Assembly (NCBI GenBank): GCA_041394245.1
Contig: JAWKIR010000003.1
Location: 744,001 to 808,000 of the forward strand
DNA: 64,000 nt
Origin: Acidimicrobiales bacterium
GTDB lineage: Bacteria; Actinomycetota; Acidimicrobiia; Acidimicrobiales; Aldehydirespiratoraceae
Reading direction: 5' to 3'
Of the stretch, positions 25,039-33,663 are shown one piece after another (position 1 is the first letter of the stretch; each line of letters opens with the position of its first letter). The notes under the pieces are model-generated. The model was not told where the DNA came from and made no database searches. It saw only the letters and a list, made by a program, of their open reading frames with translations. A program made the translations under genes and the position numbers.

Positions 25039-25066
25039 GGCGACCCGGCAACGAGGCCGGGTCGCC
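25039..25066 (+). terminator. hairpin between the flavoenzyme gene and tRNA-Phe
   Basis: Perfect arms GGCGACCCGG and CCGGGTCGCC with an 8-nt loop, 36 nt past the stop and 4 nt from the tRNA 3' end. It could serve both converging transcripts. No T-run. Confidence 0.5.
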
Positions 25067-25070
25067 ATGG

Positions 25071-25146
25071 TGGTGGTCGGGACCGGCGTCGATCCGGTGA
25101 CCTACCGCTTTTCAGGCGGTCGCTCTGCCAACTGAGCTACCCGACC
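25071..25146 (-). tRNA. tRNA-Phe (GAA)
   Basis: A 76-nt cloverleaf on the minus strand. Acceptor GGTCGGG/CCCGACC, anticodon loop CTGAAAA with GAA, a T arm of ACCGG/CCGGT, and an encoded CCA end. Position 54 of the T loop is A (loop ATCGACG) instead of the near-universal T. Confidence 0.93.
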
Positions 25147-25153
25147 CCACAAA

Positions 25154-25176
25154 CGGCCACCCCGAAAGGGTGGCCG
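25154..25176 (-). terminator. hairpin between tRNA-Asp and tRNA-Phe
   Basis: Arms CGGCCACCC and GGGTGGCCG with a 5-nt loop; in the direction of transcription it is followed by TTTG. It may be a terminator or a processing signal between the two tRNAs. Confidence 0.4.
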
Positions 25177-25181
25177 TGCGG

Positions 25182-25256
25182 CGGTCCTGACGGGATTTGA
25201 ACCCGCGGCCTCCACCTTGACAGGGTGGCGATCACTCCAAACTGATCTACAGGACC
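25182..25256 (-). tRNA. tRNA-Asp (GTC)
   Basis: A 75-nt cloverleaf on the minus strand. Acceptor GGTCCTG/CAGGACC, anticodon stem CCACC/GGTGG with loop CTGTCAA (GTC), T arm GCGGG-TTCAAAT-CCCGT and discriminator G. CCA is not encoded (the genome reads CCG), unlike the neighbouring tRNA-Phe. Confidence 0.93.
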
Positions 25257-25370
25257 CCCCGCCCGGCGGACCGGGCGAAGATTCCACGACGCCGCCGGAG
25301 CGGCACCGCAGAGAGTCAAAAGGTACGGCAGGAACCCCGCGATCACAACCCGGTAACTCGCATGGGGGTC

Positions 25371-25376
25371 TAGGTT
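25371..25376 (+). promoter_or_regulatory. -10 box of leaderless hot-dog-protein promoter
   Basis: TAGGTT, 8 nt before the ATG at 25385. Confidence 0.45.
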
Positions 25377-25384
25377 CTTCTGCC

Positions 25385-26104
25385 ATGTCGCCGCTCCTGC
25401 AGCCATGGTCCGTGCGTGCGGTCAATCTCGCCGAGCACGCCGACAACCCGGTGCACACCCGTGAAGGTGGTCTCGCCGCGGGATACGCGGGCGCCGTGGT
25501 CGCGGGAACGACCGTCTACGCGTACCTGACGCGGCCCGCGGCCGAGGCCTGGGGCGCGGACTGGGTCGGCGGCGGCACCGCCGAAGTGCGGTTCCACGCA
25601 CCGGTTCTCGCCCATGACGCCGTCACCGTCGTTCCCGTCGAGGGCGCTGATGGCGACTGGGTGATCGAGGCCCACAACCCGACGGGTCGGTGCGCCACGC
25701 TCGCGGTCGGGCTCACCGCCGGCGATCCGCCCGACCCCGTCGGCGAACGACTCGAGCCGTTCGTCGAAGTGTTCGGTGAACGCTGGGCCGGCTACGCAGA
25801 CCGCGTCGGCGAGGATCTCCCGCTCTACGCCGCATCGCGGCTCGCGCATCCCGTGATCTGGCCCTCGCTGGCCAACCGGGTCTTCGCGACCCAGCTCGTC
25901 GACGGGGCGTGGGTACACACCCGCAGCGTCGTCCGCCACCTGGGCACCGCCGCGCCGGGCGACACCGTGGTCGTCGAGGCGTGGCTCACCGACCGCTTCA
26001 CGACGAGGGCCGGGGACCGCGCGGTGATCGACGTGCGGATCAGCGTCGATCGTCGTGCTGTGGCGGCGATCGAACACGAGGCGATCGTGCGTCTGGCAGG
26101 GTGA
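25385..26104 (+). CDS. hot-dog-fold protein, MaoC-like
   Basis: A 239-residue protein that appears to hold two hot-dog halves. The first carries AGTTVYAYLTRPAAEAWG and RFHAPVLAHDAVTV, the second YAASRLAHPVIWPSLANRVF and GAWVHTRSVVRHLG, then VVVEAWLTDRF. This pattern fits MaoC-type acyl-CoA hydratases or related acyl-binding proteins rather than thioesterases with a clear catalytic Glu, but I cannot name the substrate. Start ATG follows a TAGGTT box. The next gene starts 4 nt after its stop, so the two form an operon, probably acting on the same lipid or ketone substrate. Confidence 0.65.
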   Translation: MSPLLQPWSVRAVNLAEHADNPVHTREGGLAAGYAGAVVAGTTVYAYLTRPAAEAWGADWVGGGTAEVRFHAPVLAHDAVTVVPVEGADGDWVIEAHNPTGRCATLAVGLTAGDPPDPVGERLEPFVEVFGERWAGYADRVGEDLPLYAASRLAHPVIWPSLANRVFATQLVDGAWVHTRSVVRHLGTAAPGDTVVVEAWLTDRFTTRAGDRAVIDVRISVDRRAVAAIEHEAIVRLAG

Positions 26105-26108
26105 CGAC

Positions 26109-27104
26109 ATGACTGCAGCCGAGGGACATGCCTGGATGGCCGACGCGTTCGGTGATCCCGGCGAGGTGTTGGTCTTCGCACCCCGGACCTGGGACGCCCC
26201 GCCGGAGGGGGCGCTGCTGGTCGAGGTCGCCGCGGCCGGTGTGGGCCTGCCGGACTCGCTGATGCTCCGCGGTACGTATCCCCTCGTCCGGCGTCCACCG
26301 ATCACGCCCGGCCAGGAGGTGTGCGGCAGGGTGGTCGCGGCCCCGTCGGGATCGAGATTCCGGGTGGGTGAGCGTGTGCTCGGGCCGACCCACTTCTACG
26401 CGGGCTCCGGCGGCTTCGCGACGCACACCTATGTCACCGAGGCCCATGCGTCACGCGCCCCCGACAGCCTCTCGGACGAGGCGGCGGCGGGGTTCTACAT
26501 CGGCTTTCGGACCGCCTACACGACGCTCGTCACCCGAGCCGACGTCCGACCCGGTGAGACCGTGCTCGTGCTCGGCGGGTCGGGAAGCACCGGCGCGATG
26601 GCGATCTCGCTCGCCGCGGCGCTCGGTGCGCGTGTCGTTGCGGTCGCGAGCTCGGAGGAGAAGCGGGCGTTCTGTCTCGGTCTCGGCGCCGCCGCCGCAG
26701 TCGATCGTGATCCCGACGCGATCCGCGACGCGGTCGAGTCCGAGACGGAGGGCCGAGGGTTCGACGTCGTCGTCGACCCGGTCGGCGGACCGATCGCCGA
26801 GGCGGCGCTGCGCGCCATCGCCCGCTACGGCCGATTCGCCGTCGTCGGCTTCGCCAGCGGTTCCTGGGTGCACGTCGAGCCGGCCGACATGGTGCGGCGC
26901 AACTATTCCGTCGTCGGTGTGCTCGCGGCCGGGTTCACTGCGGAGGAGAACGCATCCGACATCGGTGAGCTCCTTCGGCTGGCCGAGACGGGGAGGATCT
27001 CGACCCCCATCGGGCAGATCTCGGAGATGGCCGACCTTCCCGCCGTCATCGCGTCGATGGGCTCTGCGGGACCACCCGGCAAGCTCGTGGTCCGCAACCC
27101 GTAG
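26109..27104 (+). CDS. zinc-free MDR/NADPH:quinone reductase-like oxidoreductase
   Basis: A 331-residue medium-chain dehydrogenase/reductase of the quinone-oxidoreductase type. An N-terminal GroES-like fold (GVGLPDSLMLRGTYP, PGQEVCGRVV) precedes a Rossmann domain with LVLGGSGSTGAMAISLAAALGARVVAV and FDVVVDPVGG. The Cys/His zinc ligands of alcohol dehydrogenases are absent. ATG at 26109 is 4 nt after the previous stop. Tail KLVVRNP is close to the family's usual end. The gene ends 19 bp before the tRNA-Glu 3' end on the other strand. Confidence 0.85.
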   Translation: MTAAEGHAWMADAFGDPGEVLVFAPRTWDAPPEGALLVEVAAAGVGLPDSLMLRGTYPLVRRPPITPGQEVCGRVVAAPSGSRFRVGERVLGPTHFYAGSGGFATHTYVTEAHASRAPDSLSDEAAAGFYIGFRTAYTTLVTRADVRPGETVLVLGGSGSTGAMAISLAAALGARVVAVASSEEKRAFCLGLGAAAAVDRDPDAIRDAVESETEGRGFDVVVDPVGGPIAEAALRAIARYGRFAVVGFASGSWVHVEPADMVRRNYSVVGVLAAGFTAEENASDIGELLRLAETGRISTPIGQISEMADLPAVIASMGSAGPPGKLVVRNP

Positions 27105-27123
27105 GTCGCCGGACGCGACGATG

Positions 27124-27196
27124 TACCCCGTACGGGATTCGAACCCGTGTTACCGGCGTGAAAGGCCGGCGTCCTAGGCCACTGGACGAACGGGGC
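27124..27196 (-). tRNA. tRNA-Glu (TTC)
   Basis: A 73-nt cloverleaf on the minus strand. Anticodon loop CTTTCAC (TTC), anticodon stem GCCGG/CCGGC, T arm ACGGG-TTCGAAT-CCCGT, discriminator A, no encoded CCA. The first acceptor pair reads G1-T72 rather than G-C. Confidence 0.92.
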
Positions 27197-27332
27197 CCAG
27201 TCAGCGAACTGACCGAGGCACAAGGATAGGGCGTCGACCCCGCGACCCGGCAGAAATGGGGAGACGCGGCGCAAAATCGTCGCGGGGACGATCGGCGCGG
27301 AATAGCACCCTTCATCCGGCGGTTCCCGAGGC

Positions 27333-27986
27333 GTGCCCGTCGCCGTGGATCGCTCCGTGAAGATCGTCGCCGCTGCGCTCGTCGGATACGCGGCCGGCAA
27401 CCTGCCGTCGGCGGATCTCGCCGCCCGAGCCGCCGGCGGCGCCGACCTCCGGACCGAGGGAACCCACAACCCGGGGGCCATGAACGCCGCCCACGTCCTC
27501 GGCCGGACGTGGGGACTCGCCGTGTCGGCGGCCGACATCGCGAAGGGTGCGGCCGCGGCCCGTGTCGGCCGGCGGCTGGCCGGCCCGGCCGGAGCCAATG
27601 CAGCAGCCACGGCCGCGGTGGTCGGCCACTGCTTTCCCGTCGGCCGACGCGGCGGCAAAGGGGTCGCGACCTCGATCGGTCAGGTCGTCGGTACGTTCCC
27701 GTCGTACCTACCGGTCGACATGGCGGTCGCAGGGGCCACGTCGATGCTCCCGTTCTTCGCGCAACGGACGCGCACGGCGACCATGGTGGCGAGTGCGACC
27801 TGGGTCGCCTGTGCGACCGTCGCCTGGCGTCGCCACTTCCGCAACCCGGGTGGTGTGGCTCCGACCGCGTCGTTGCCGCTCGCCGCGCTCGTCAGCTCGC
27901 TCGTGATCGCGGTCCGGTTCGCCGCCGAGGCCGAGAAGGTCGCCGGCTTCAATGCCGCCGCCACGGATCGCGGAGTCGCAGCGTGA
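27333..27986 (+). CDS. plsY: PlsY-type glycerol-3-phosphate acyltransferase homologue
   Basis: A 217-residue integral membrane acyltransferase that would transfer acyl groups from acyl-phosphate to glycerol-3-phosphate. The PlsY motifs are in order: GYAAGNLPSADL, EGTHNPGAMNAAHVLG, DIAKG and GHCFPVGRRGGKGVAT. The first motif departs slightly from the usual GSIPFG form, so this may be a divergent copy. The start is uncertain: GTG at 27333, 27345 or 27357. Its stop overlaps the DegV start by 4 nt. The 136 bp between it and tRNA-Glu hold nothing I can identify. Confidence 0.75.
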   Translation: MPVAVDRSVKIVAAALVGYAAGNLPSADLAARAAGGADLRTEGTHNPGAMNAAHVLGRTWGLAVSAADIAKGAAAARVGRRLAGPAGANAAATAAVVGHCFPVGRRGGKGVATSIGQVVGTFPSYLPVDMAVAGATSMLPFFAQRTRTATMVASATWVACATVAWRRHFRNPGGVAPTASLPLAALVSSLVIAVRFAAEAEKVAGFNAAATDRGVAA

Positions 27987-28819
27987 TCGCCCTCGTGACC
28001 GATTCTGCGTCGCAGATCCCGCCCGAGCTCGCCGAACGACTCACCGTCGAAGTCGTTCCCGTCGTCGTGTCGGTCGACGGGGTCGATCATCGCGAGGGCG
28101 TCGACATCCATGCCGACGACTTCTGGGAGCGCTTCGCCGGCGCCGACCTGCCGGAGGTCGCGACGTCGCAGCCCAGCCCCGGCGAGATCGCCGAGGTCTA
28201 TCGGCGTGCGATCCAGGCCGGTGCGACGGAGATCGTCTCGGTCCATGTCGGAGCCGAACACTCCGGCACGCTCAACGCGGCCCGCCTGGCCGCGGACACG
28301 GTCGACGTCGCGGTCCACCTCGTCGACTCACGCACCGCTTCCTTCGGCGTGACCTGCTGTGTCTGGGAAGCGGCCGCAGCGCTGGCCGCCGGCGCATCGG
28401 CGGCCGCGGCCGCCGAACGGGCCCGCGCCACCGCACCGACGATCGGGACGACCTTCATCATCCAAGCGCTCGACTTCGCCCGGAAGGGCGGACGACTCAG
28501 CGGCCAACTGGCCGAGGATCACGACGGGGTGATGGTGCTCGGAGGCGTGGGCGGTGTGATCGACCTGCTCGCCACCGGCCACTCGATCGACGAGCTCTGC
28601 GACCAGATGGTCGCTCCGTTCCTCGCCGAAGGGCGACCGTTCCGCGCCGGCGTCTCCCTCGCCGACCCGGCGACAGCCGTATTCGCCGAGGGCATCGAGG
28701 CGCGCCTCCGGGAGAGCGGCCTCTGCGTCGACATGGTCCGCTACCGCGTCGGGCCGTCGATCGCCGCCCACACCGGTCCGGGAACCGCGGGCGGATTCTG
28801 GTATCCGATCGGGGAGTGA
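27983..28819 (+). CDS. DegV family fatty-acid-binding protein
   Basis: A 278-residue DegV/FakB-type protein; in Gram-positives these bind fatty acids and present them to a kinase that makes acyl-phosphate, the PlsY substrate. It begins IALVTDSASQIPPELAERL and carries PEVATSQPSPGEI, VSVHVGAEHSGTLNAAR and FARKGGRLSG, the usual landmarks. GTG start overlapping the plsY stop indicates translational coupling, which fits a shared acyl-phosphate pathway. No FakA-type kinase is in the window. Confidence 0.87.
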   Translation: MIALVTDSASQIPPELAERLTVEVVPVVVSVDGVDHREGVDIHADDFWERFAGADLPEVATSQPSPGEIAEVYRRAIQAGATEIVSVHVGAEHSGTLNAARLAADTVDVAVHLVDSRTASFGVTCCVWEAAAALAAGASAAAAAERARATAPTIGTTFIIQALDFARKGGRLSGQLAEDHDGVMVLGGVGGVIDLLATGHSIDELCDQMVAPFLAEGRPFRAGVSLADPATAVFAEGIEARLRESGLCVDMVRYRVGPSIAAHTGPGTAGGFWYPIGE

Positions 28820-28842
28820 CGCATCGGCCGGCGCGGCTCGTC

Positions 28843-28848
28843 GATACT
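28843..28848 (+). promoter_or_regulatory. -10 box of leaderless bPH2-protein promoter
   Basis: GATACT, 6 nt before the ATG at 28855. Confidence 0.4.
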
Positions 28849-28854
28849 GGCACC

Positions 28855-29316
28855 ATGACCGGCACCGAAGCCGACACCATCGCAACCATTCCCCTGCCCG
28901 CATCGATTCGGACGTTGTGGCGCGTCCTCGCGGCCGCGATGGCGGCAGTGGTGGCCACCCTGGGTGTCGTCATCGGTCTGCTCGCGGACTCCCTCCCGCT
29001 GCTGCTCGTGACGGTCGGGGCGACCGTCATCGCCCTCGCCCTGTGGTGGTGGGTGATCGACCTGAGCTACGCCCGCTGGCGGTGGGGCATCGACGACCGC
29101 TGGATCGAGCGCCGGAGCGGCGTGATCGTACGAACCACCCAGGTCGTGCCGCGCTCGCGCGTGCAGACCCTGACCACGCGAACCGGGCCGATCGATCGCC
29201 GGCTCGGCCTCAGCTCGATCGTGATCCACACGGCCGGTACCCACACGCCCAACCTGGTGATCCCCCATCTCGAAGCCGATGCGGCCGAACGCCTGCGTGC
29301 GGAGCTCGGCGGGTGA
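28855..29316 (+). CDS. membrane-flanked bPH2 domain protein (YdbS-like)
   Basis: A 153-residue protein with two membrane helices (LAAAMAAVVATLGVVIGLLA and LLLVTVGATVIALALWWWV) followed by one bacterial pleckstrin-homology domain. The conserved core is RWRWGIDDRWIERRSGVI, then VVPRSRVQTLTTRTGPIDRR and LGLSSIVIHTAG. It resembles B. subtilis YdbS, which acts with YdbT. The function of the family is poorly known, though membrane-stress roles have been proposed. It overlaps the YdbT-like gene by 4 nt. Confidence 0.82.
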   Translation: MTGTEADTIATIPLPASIRTLWRVLAAAMAAVVATLGVVIGLLADSLPLLLVTVGATVIALALWWWVIDLSYARWRWGIDDRWIERRSGVIVRTTQVVPRSRVQTLTTRTGPIDRRLGLSSIVIHTAGTHTPNLVIPHLEADAAERLRAELGG

Positions 29317-30770
29317 GCGACGATGCCGACTGGAAGCGGCCCCATCCGCTGACCACCATCGTTCTCGTCGTCACCTTCGTCAGCGGCAACGCCGGACCAC
29401 TCGTGGTGGCGGTCGTCTTCGGCGGCAGCGGGATCGGCTTCGACACGGTCGCCCTCGTGGTCGGCGGTGCGACCGTGGGCTTCGGCGTGGTCGGCTGGTA
29501 CATGACCGGCTACGCGGTCACCGACGACGCGGTGCACTACCGGTCCGGCGTGCTCAACCGGCAGGCCCGGTCGATCGCCCTGACCCGCATCCAGCAGGTC
29601 TCGGTGTCCGAGCCGGTGATCGCCCGCGCCGTCGGCCTCGCAGTGGTGCAGGTCTCGGAAGCCTCGGCCGACGGCGACGTCGAGATCCGCTATCTCGGCA
29701 AGAACGACGCCACTGCGCTGACGCAGCGACTGCGGACCCTCGCCCGCCGACGCGATGCCCTCGACAACCAGGGCCCGGTGGTGAGCTCGCTGGCCGCGCC
29801 GCCCGAGCCGCCGTCGGTCCTGCTCCACGCCACCCCGATCGGCGCACTCGTCCGCTACAGCCTCGGCGCGATGGCCCCCGGTCTGATCGGCGCCGCGGTG
29901 ATCGGTCTCGTGGTCGTGATCGTGCTGGCCCTCGGCCCCGGCCTCGTCGCCGCGCTCAGCGCGGCAGTCGTCGTCGCGGGGATCCTGCTCCTGGCCCCCG
30001 CACTGAGTACCGCGGGTGCGGTCCTGGGGGATGGCGGGTTCCGCCTCCAACGGTCGCCACGGTCGCTCACGGCGCAAGCCGGCCTGCTCTCGCGTCGACA
30101 GATCGAGGTGCGCCCGGAACGGATCCAGACCCTCACGGTCAGCTCGGGCCCCATCGTGCGCCGGATGGGACTCCATCAGATCTCGTTCTCCGCCGCCACC
30201 GGCAAGACCACCCAGAAAACCGCCATCGTTCGCCTCTCGCCGGCCGCTCGCACCGACGAGATCGCGTCGATCGTCCGGGGAGCGCTCGATGTCGACCCGG
30301 CCTTCGGTGTCGATCTCGAGCCGGTGAGCCGGGTGACCGTCCGCCGCCAGCTGGTCCGCTCGGCCATCGCCTACGCCCTCGTCGTCCTGCCCATCTCGAT
30401 CGTCCTCTGGTTCGTTCACCCGTTCGCCGCGGTGTTGCCGACCCTCGCCTTCTGGCCGCCTGCGTTCGCCTACGCCCGGCAGCGACACCGCCGACTCGGA
30501 CTGGCCGTCGACGACCGCCGCCTCGTCGCCCGAAGCGGCGTACTCGATCACCACCTCACCCAGATCCCGCTCGCCCACATCCAGTCGGTCATCACCCGGG
30601 CGACGTTCTTCCAACGTCGTCTCGGCGTCGCCGACCTCGAGGTCAACACCGCCGGTGTCGGGCCGGGCAACCACGTGACCATTCCCGACCTCGGTGCAGG
30701 TCGCTGCGCCGAACTCGCCCGCGACCTGTCGAGCGTTGCCGCGGCCACCCGCTGGGAGCTGCGGACCTAG
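29313..30770 (+). CDS. membrane protein with repeated bPH2 domains (YdbT-like)
   Basis: A 485-residue protein with three cycles of two membrane helices plus a bPH2 domain. The repeated signatures are AVHYRSGVLNRQARSIALTR, GLLSRRQIEVRPERIQTLTV and RSGVLDHHLTQIPLAHIQS, each followed by a conserved GL or GVADLEV-type strand. Start GTG within the stop of the YdbS-like gene, so the pair is coupled. The stop overlaps that of the convergent DUF2017 gene by 4 bp. Confidence 0.82.
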   Translation: MSDDADWKRPHPLTTIVLVVTFVSGNAGPLVVAVVFGGSGIGFDTVALVVGGATVGFGVVGWYMTGYAVTDDAVHYRSGVLNRQARSIALTRIQQVSVSEPVIARAVGLAVVQVSEASADGDVEIRYLGKNDATALTQRLRTLARRRDALDNQGPVVSSLAAPPEPPSVLLHATPIGALVRYSLGAMAPGLIGAAVIGLVVVIVLALGPGLVAALSAAVVVAGILLLAPALSTAGAVLGDGGFRLQRSPRSLTAQAGLLSRRQIEVRPERIQTLTVSSGPIVRRMGLHQISFSAATGKTTQKTAIVRLSPAARTDEIASIVRGALDVDPAFGVDLEPVSRVTVRRQLVRSAIAYALVVLPISIVLWFVHPFAAVLPTLAFWPPAFAYARQRHRRLGLAVDDRRLVARSGVLDHHLTQIPLAHIQSVITRATFFQRRLGVADLEVNTAGVGPGNHVTIPDLGAGRCAELARDLSSVAAATRWELRT

Positions 30771-31228
30771 GCGGTCGACGCCGCCCGGACGAGGAATTCG
30801 AGCAGCTCGCCGGTCCACTCGTAGAGAAAGGTCGCCGGCCCCTCCGGGAGCTCGTGCGACTCCAGATCGGCGCCATCGAGCTCGAGGCGTTCGCCGAGCA
30901 CCAGACGGATCATGTTGAGCCCTTGCATCCACGCGGCCACGTCGCCCTCGTCGAGCGTCGCCCCCTCGATGCCCGCCTCGACGATGTCCAACAACTCCAG
31001 ACGACCACGCAACAAGTCGTCGCCGATCATCTCGCGGTACGCGGCCTCGGCCTCGTCATTGTCGGGATGAGCCGGTGGCTTGAGCCGCCGCAGCGTGTCG
31101 TGGCTGTCGGCCATCAGGAGCTCGCGCAGATCGACGATCAGGCCCGCCAGCACCTCCTGCTCCCGCGCCCCGAGGTTGACGACCACCCCGTCACCCCCCG
31201 GCACGAACGGCCACGACGACGCACTCAT
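30767..31228 (-). CDS. DUF2017 family protein
   Basis: A 153-residue, largely helical protein. DUF2017 genes are found next to clpS throughout Actinobacteria, and this copy has the same place. Recognisable segments are LGAREQEVLAGLIVDLRELL, then DDLLRGRLELLDIVEAG and AWMQGLNMIRLVLGERLEL. No catalytic motif or membrane segment is visible. The start codon lies in the third ATGA/GTGA junction of a 32-bp repeat array, so translation probably depends on re-initiation from clpS. A link to ClpS/ClpCP proteolysis is inferred from position only. Confidence 0.8.
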   Translation of the reverse strand: MSASSWPFVPGGDGVVVNLGAREQEVLAGLIVDLRELLMADSHDTLRRLKPPAHPDNDEAEAAYREMIGDDLLRGRLELLDIVEAGIEGATLDEGDVAAWMQGLNMIRLVLGERLELDGADLESHELPEGPATFLYEWTGELLEFLVRAASTA

Positions 31229-31260
31229 GAATCGTGCTCCCTCACATTGGTCGCACTCAT
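31225..31260 (-). CDS. 11-codon mini-ORF in the junction repeat, copy 2
   Basis: Reads MSATNVREHDS from an ATG that overlaps the stop of copy 1, and its TGA overlaps the DUF2017 ATG. It is probably a translational relay rather than a functional peptide. Confidence 0.35.
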   Translation of the reverse strand: MSATNVREHDS

Positions 31261-31292
31261 GAATCGTGCTCCCTCACATTGGTCGCACTCAC
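31257..31292 (-). CDS. 11-codon mini-ORF in the junction repeat, copy 1
   Basis: Same peptide as copy 2, starting at a GTG that overlaps the clpS stop (GTGA) and ending in TGA overlapping the ATG of copy 2. Confidence 0.3.
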   Translation of the reverse strand: MSATNVREHDS

Positions 31293-31576
31293 GAATCGTG
31301 CTCCATGGTCGCCCAGAGGCCGTGTTCGTGGAGGCGGAACACATCCATCTCGGCCTTCTCCTTCGGCCCCGAACTCACCACGGCGCGGCCGTCGGTGTGG
31401 ACCTCCATCATCAGCCGATGGGCCTTCTCCTCCGAGAAGCCGAACAACTTGCGGAACACGAACGCCACGTACGACATCAGGTTGATCGGGTCGTCCCACA
31501 CGATCACCTTCCACGGCCTCGAGAGATCGTCGACCGACTCCGTCTCCCGATCCTCGACGATCAGGGGCGCAGTCAT
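31289..31576 (-). CDS. clpS: ClpS adaptor for ClpCP (N-end rule)
   Basis: A 95-residue adaptor that delivers substrates with destabilising N-termini to the Clp protease. The core is KVIVWDDPINLMSYVAFVF with the DDPIN contact region, then KLFGFSEEKAHRLMMEVH with the Met of the residue-binding pocket, then GRAVVSSGPKEKAE. The start ATG at 31576 overlaps the ctaA stop by 4 nt, so it is coupled to haem A synthase. Its last codons (EHDS, stop) are the source of the downstream tandem repeat. Confidence 0.92.
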   Translation of the reverse strand: MTAPLIVEDRETESVDDLSRPWKVIVWDDPINLMSYVAFVFRKLFGFSEEKAHRLMMEVHTDGRAVVSSGPKEKAEMDVFRLHEHGLWATMEHDS

Positions 31577-32505
31577 GTCGAAGCCAGGATCCGGACGCCG
31601 GCCGGAGCGTTGATCAGACGCGCCTCGAGGTCGAGACGAACGATGTGGATCCATGCAAGCGATGCGAGAAGGATGTGGACGGCCACGAGCACCACCGGCA
31701 CTCCGGCGAAGTACTGCCAGTACCCCACCACGCCCTGAGCGACCACGAGTGCCGTCACGATCAGCCCGGCCCGGCGAATGTCGACCAGGCCCCGCCGATG
31801 GGCCCGAGAGGTGACGTAGCCCACGCCGAGGAGGAGGACGATCGCCGACATGCTGTGGAGTCGGGTCACGTCGCGCACGAGGAACGGCAGCCGCTCCGCG
31901 ACCTCCTCCTCATCGCTGCCGGAATGGGGTCCCGAACCGGTGACGATCGTTCCCATCACCAAGACGACGGCCCCCGCCGCCATGACCGCTCGGGTGAGCC
32001 GGCGGATGATGCGTCGTTCGGCGACGGCCCTGTCGTGATCATCGGCCCACGCTGCGCCCTGGACGGGGCCGTCGGCGAGTGCGGCGCGATGCATGAGCAC
32101 CGTCGCGTTCCACAGCAGGACCATGGACAACAGGAAGTGGCCCATGGTGAAGCGCGGGTCGAGCTCGGTCTTCACCAGCAGCCCGCCGAGGACGATCTGG
32201 GCGACCACGCCGGCGACGAGACCCAATGACAGCCACACGAGATCGGTCCGGCGCGGCGTCCGCCGGAGTGAACCGAGCACTGCGGCAGCGACCGCGATCG
32301 TGACGACTCCCGTGAACATGCGGTTCCCGAACTCGATCATGCCGTGGTACTCGAGGTCGGACACGAGCTGGTCCTGCTCACAGTTGGGCCAGTCGGAACA
32401 ACCCAGACCGGATCCGGTGAGACGAACCGCGCCGCCCGAGATCACGATGATGGTCAGCGACCAGAGTGCCGCACGGGTCAGGGAGAGGTATCGGGCCGGG
32501 CTCAC
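31573..32505 (-). CDS. ctaA: haem A synthase CtaA (COX15 family)
   Basis: A 310-residue membrane enzyme oxidising the C8 methyl group of haem O to give haem A for the aa3-type oxidase. Eight hydrophobic segments are visible, with likely haem-binding His in YHGMIEFGNR, FTMGHF, RLHSMSAIV and VAVHILLA. The extracytoplasmic Cys pair GLGCSDWPNC is present. GTG at 32505 is preferred over TTG at 32511 because a TACGCT box lies exactly 6 nt before it. Divergent from ctaB, so the two haem A enzymes share a 59-bp promoter region. Confidence 0.92.
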   Translation of the reverse strand: MSPARYLSLTRAALWSLTIIVISGGAVRLTGSGLGCSDWPNCEQDQLVSDLEYHGMIEFGNRMFTGVVTIAVAAAVLGSLRRTPRRTDLVWLSLGLVAGVVAQIVLGGLLVKTELDPRFTMGHFLLSMVLLWNATVLMHRAALADGPVQGAAWADDHDRAVAERRIIRRLTRAVMAAGAVVLVMGTIVTGSGPHSGSDEEEVAERLPFLVRDVTRLHSMSAIVLLLGVGYVTSRAHRRGLVDIRRAGLIVTALVVAQGVVGYWQYFAGVPVVLVAVHILLASLAWIHIVRLDLEARLINAPAGVRILAST

Positions 32506-32511
32506 GACCAA

Positions 32512-32517
32512 AGCGTA
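32512..32517 (-). promoter_or_regulatory. -10 box of leaderless ctaA promoter
   Basis: TACGCT on the minus strand, 6 nt before the GTG at 32505. Confidence 0.5.
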
Positions 32518-32551
32518 GGGCCCCGTTGGGCGGTCATGCCCCCTCGGCCGC

Positions 32552-32557
32552 TACCCT
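32552..32557 (+). promoter_or_regulatory. -10 box of leaderless ctaB promoter
   Basis: TACCCT, 7 nt before the GTG at 32565, facing away from the ctaA box. Confidence 0.5.
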
Positions 32558-32564
32558 TCGTCCT

Positions 32565-33461
<897 letters not shown>

Positions 33462-33663
33462 GCACCGGCCCGCGGAGAAATCCGTCGAAAATCCTGTGCC
33501 GCCCGGTTTCCATCCCGGAGCGTGTGGGGCTGTAGGCTCCCGTCTCGGTACTGCACCTCGGGTGTCGTCGCGTGCTGCGCGACTGCGCCGGTCGTGCACC
33601 AACGAACGAAGCAACAGCTGCGCCACCGCTGTCCGGTGCAACTGTCGGAGGACACCTGCCACC

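Larger units (their letters stand above)
31221..31304. repeat. 32-bp tandem repeat at the clpS/DUF2017 junction
   Basis: Two identical 32-bp copies (31221-31252, 31253-31284) and a partial third (31285-31304, one mismatch). Each contains the last codons of clpS fused to the first codons of DUF2017. The unit length equals a 36-nt mini-ORF minus a 4-nt stop/start overlap. Confidence 0.9.

Noticed and set aside
21350..25051. Open frame of about 1230 codons antisense to malic enzyme and the flavoenzyme
   Set aside because: Compositional shadow, no start signal, rich in His, Asp and Gly as expected from reverse GC-rich codons.
31221..31304. CRISPR-like repeat array
   Set aside because: The units are directly abutting with no spacers and are derived from the clpS end.
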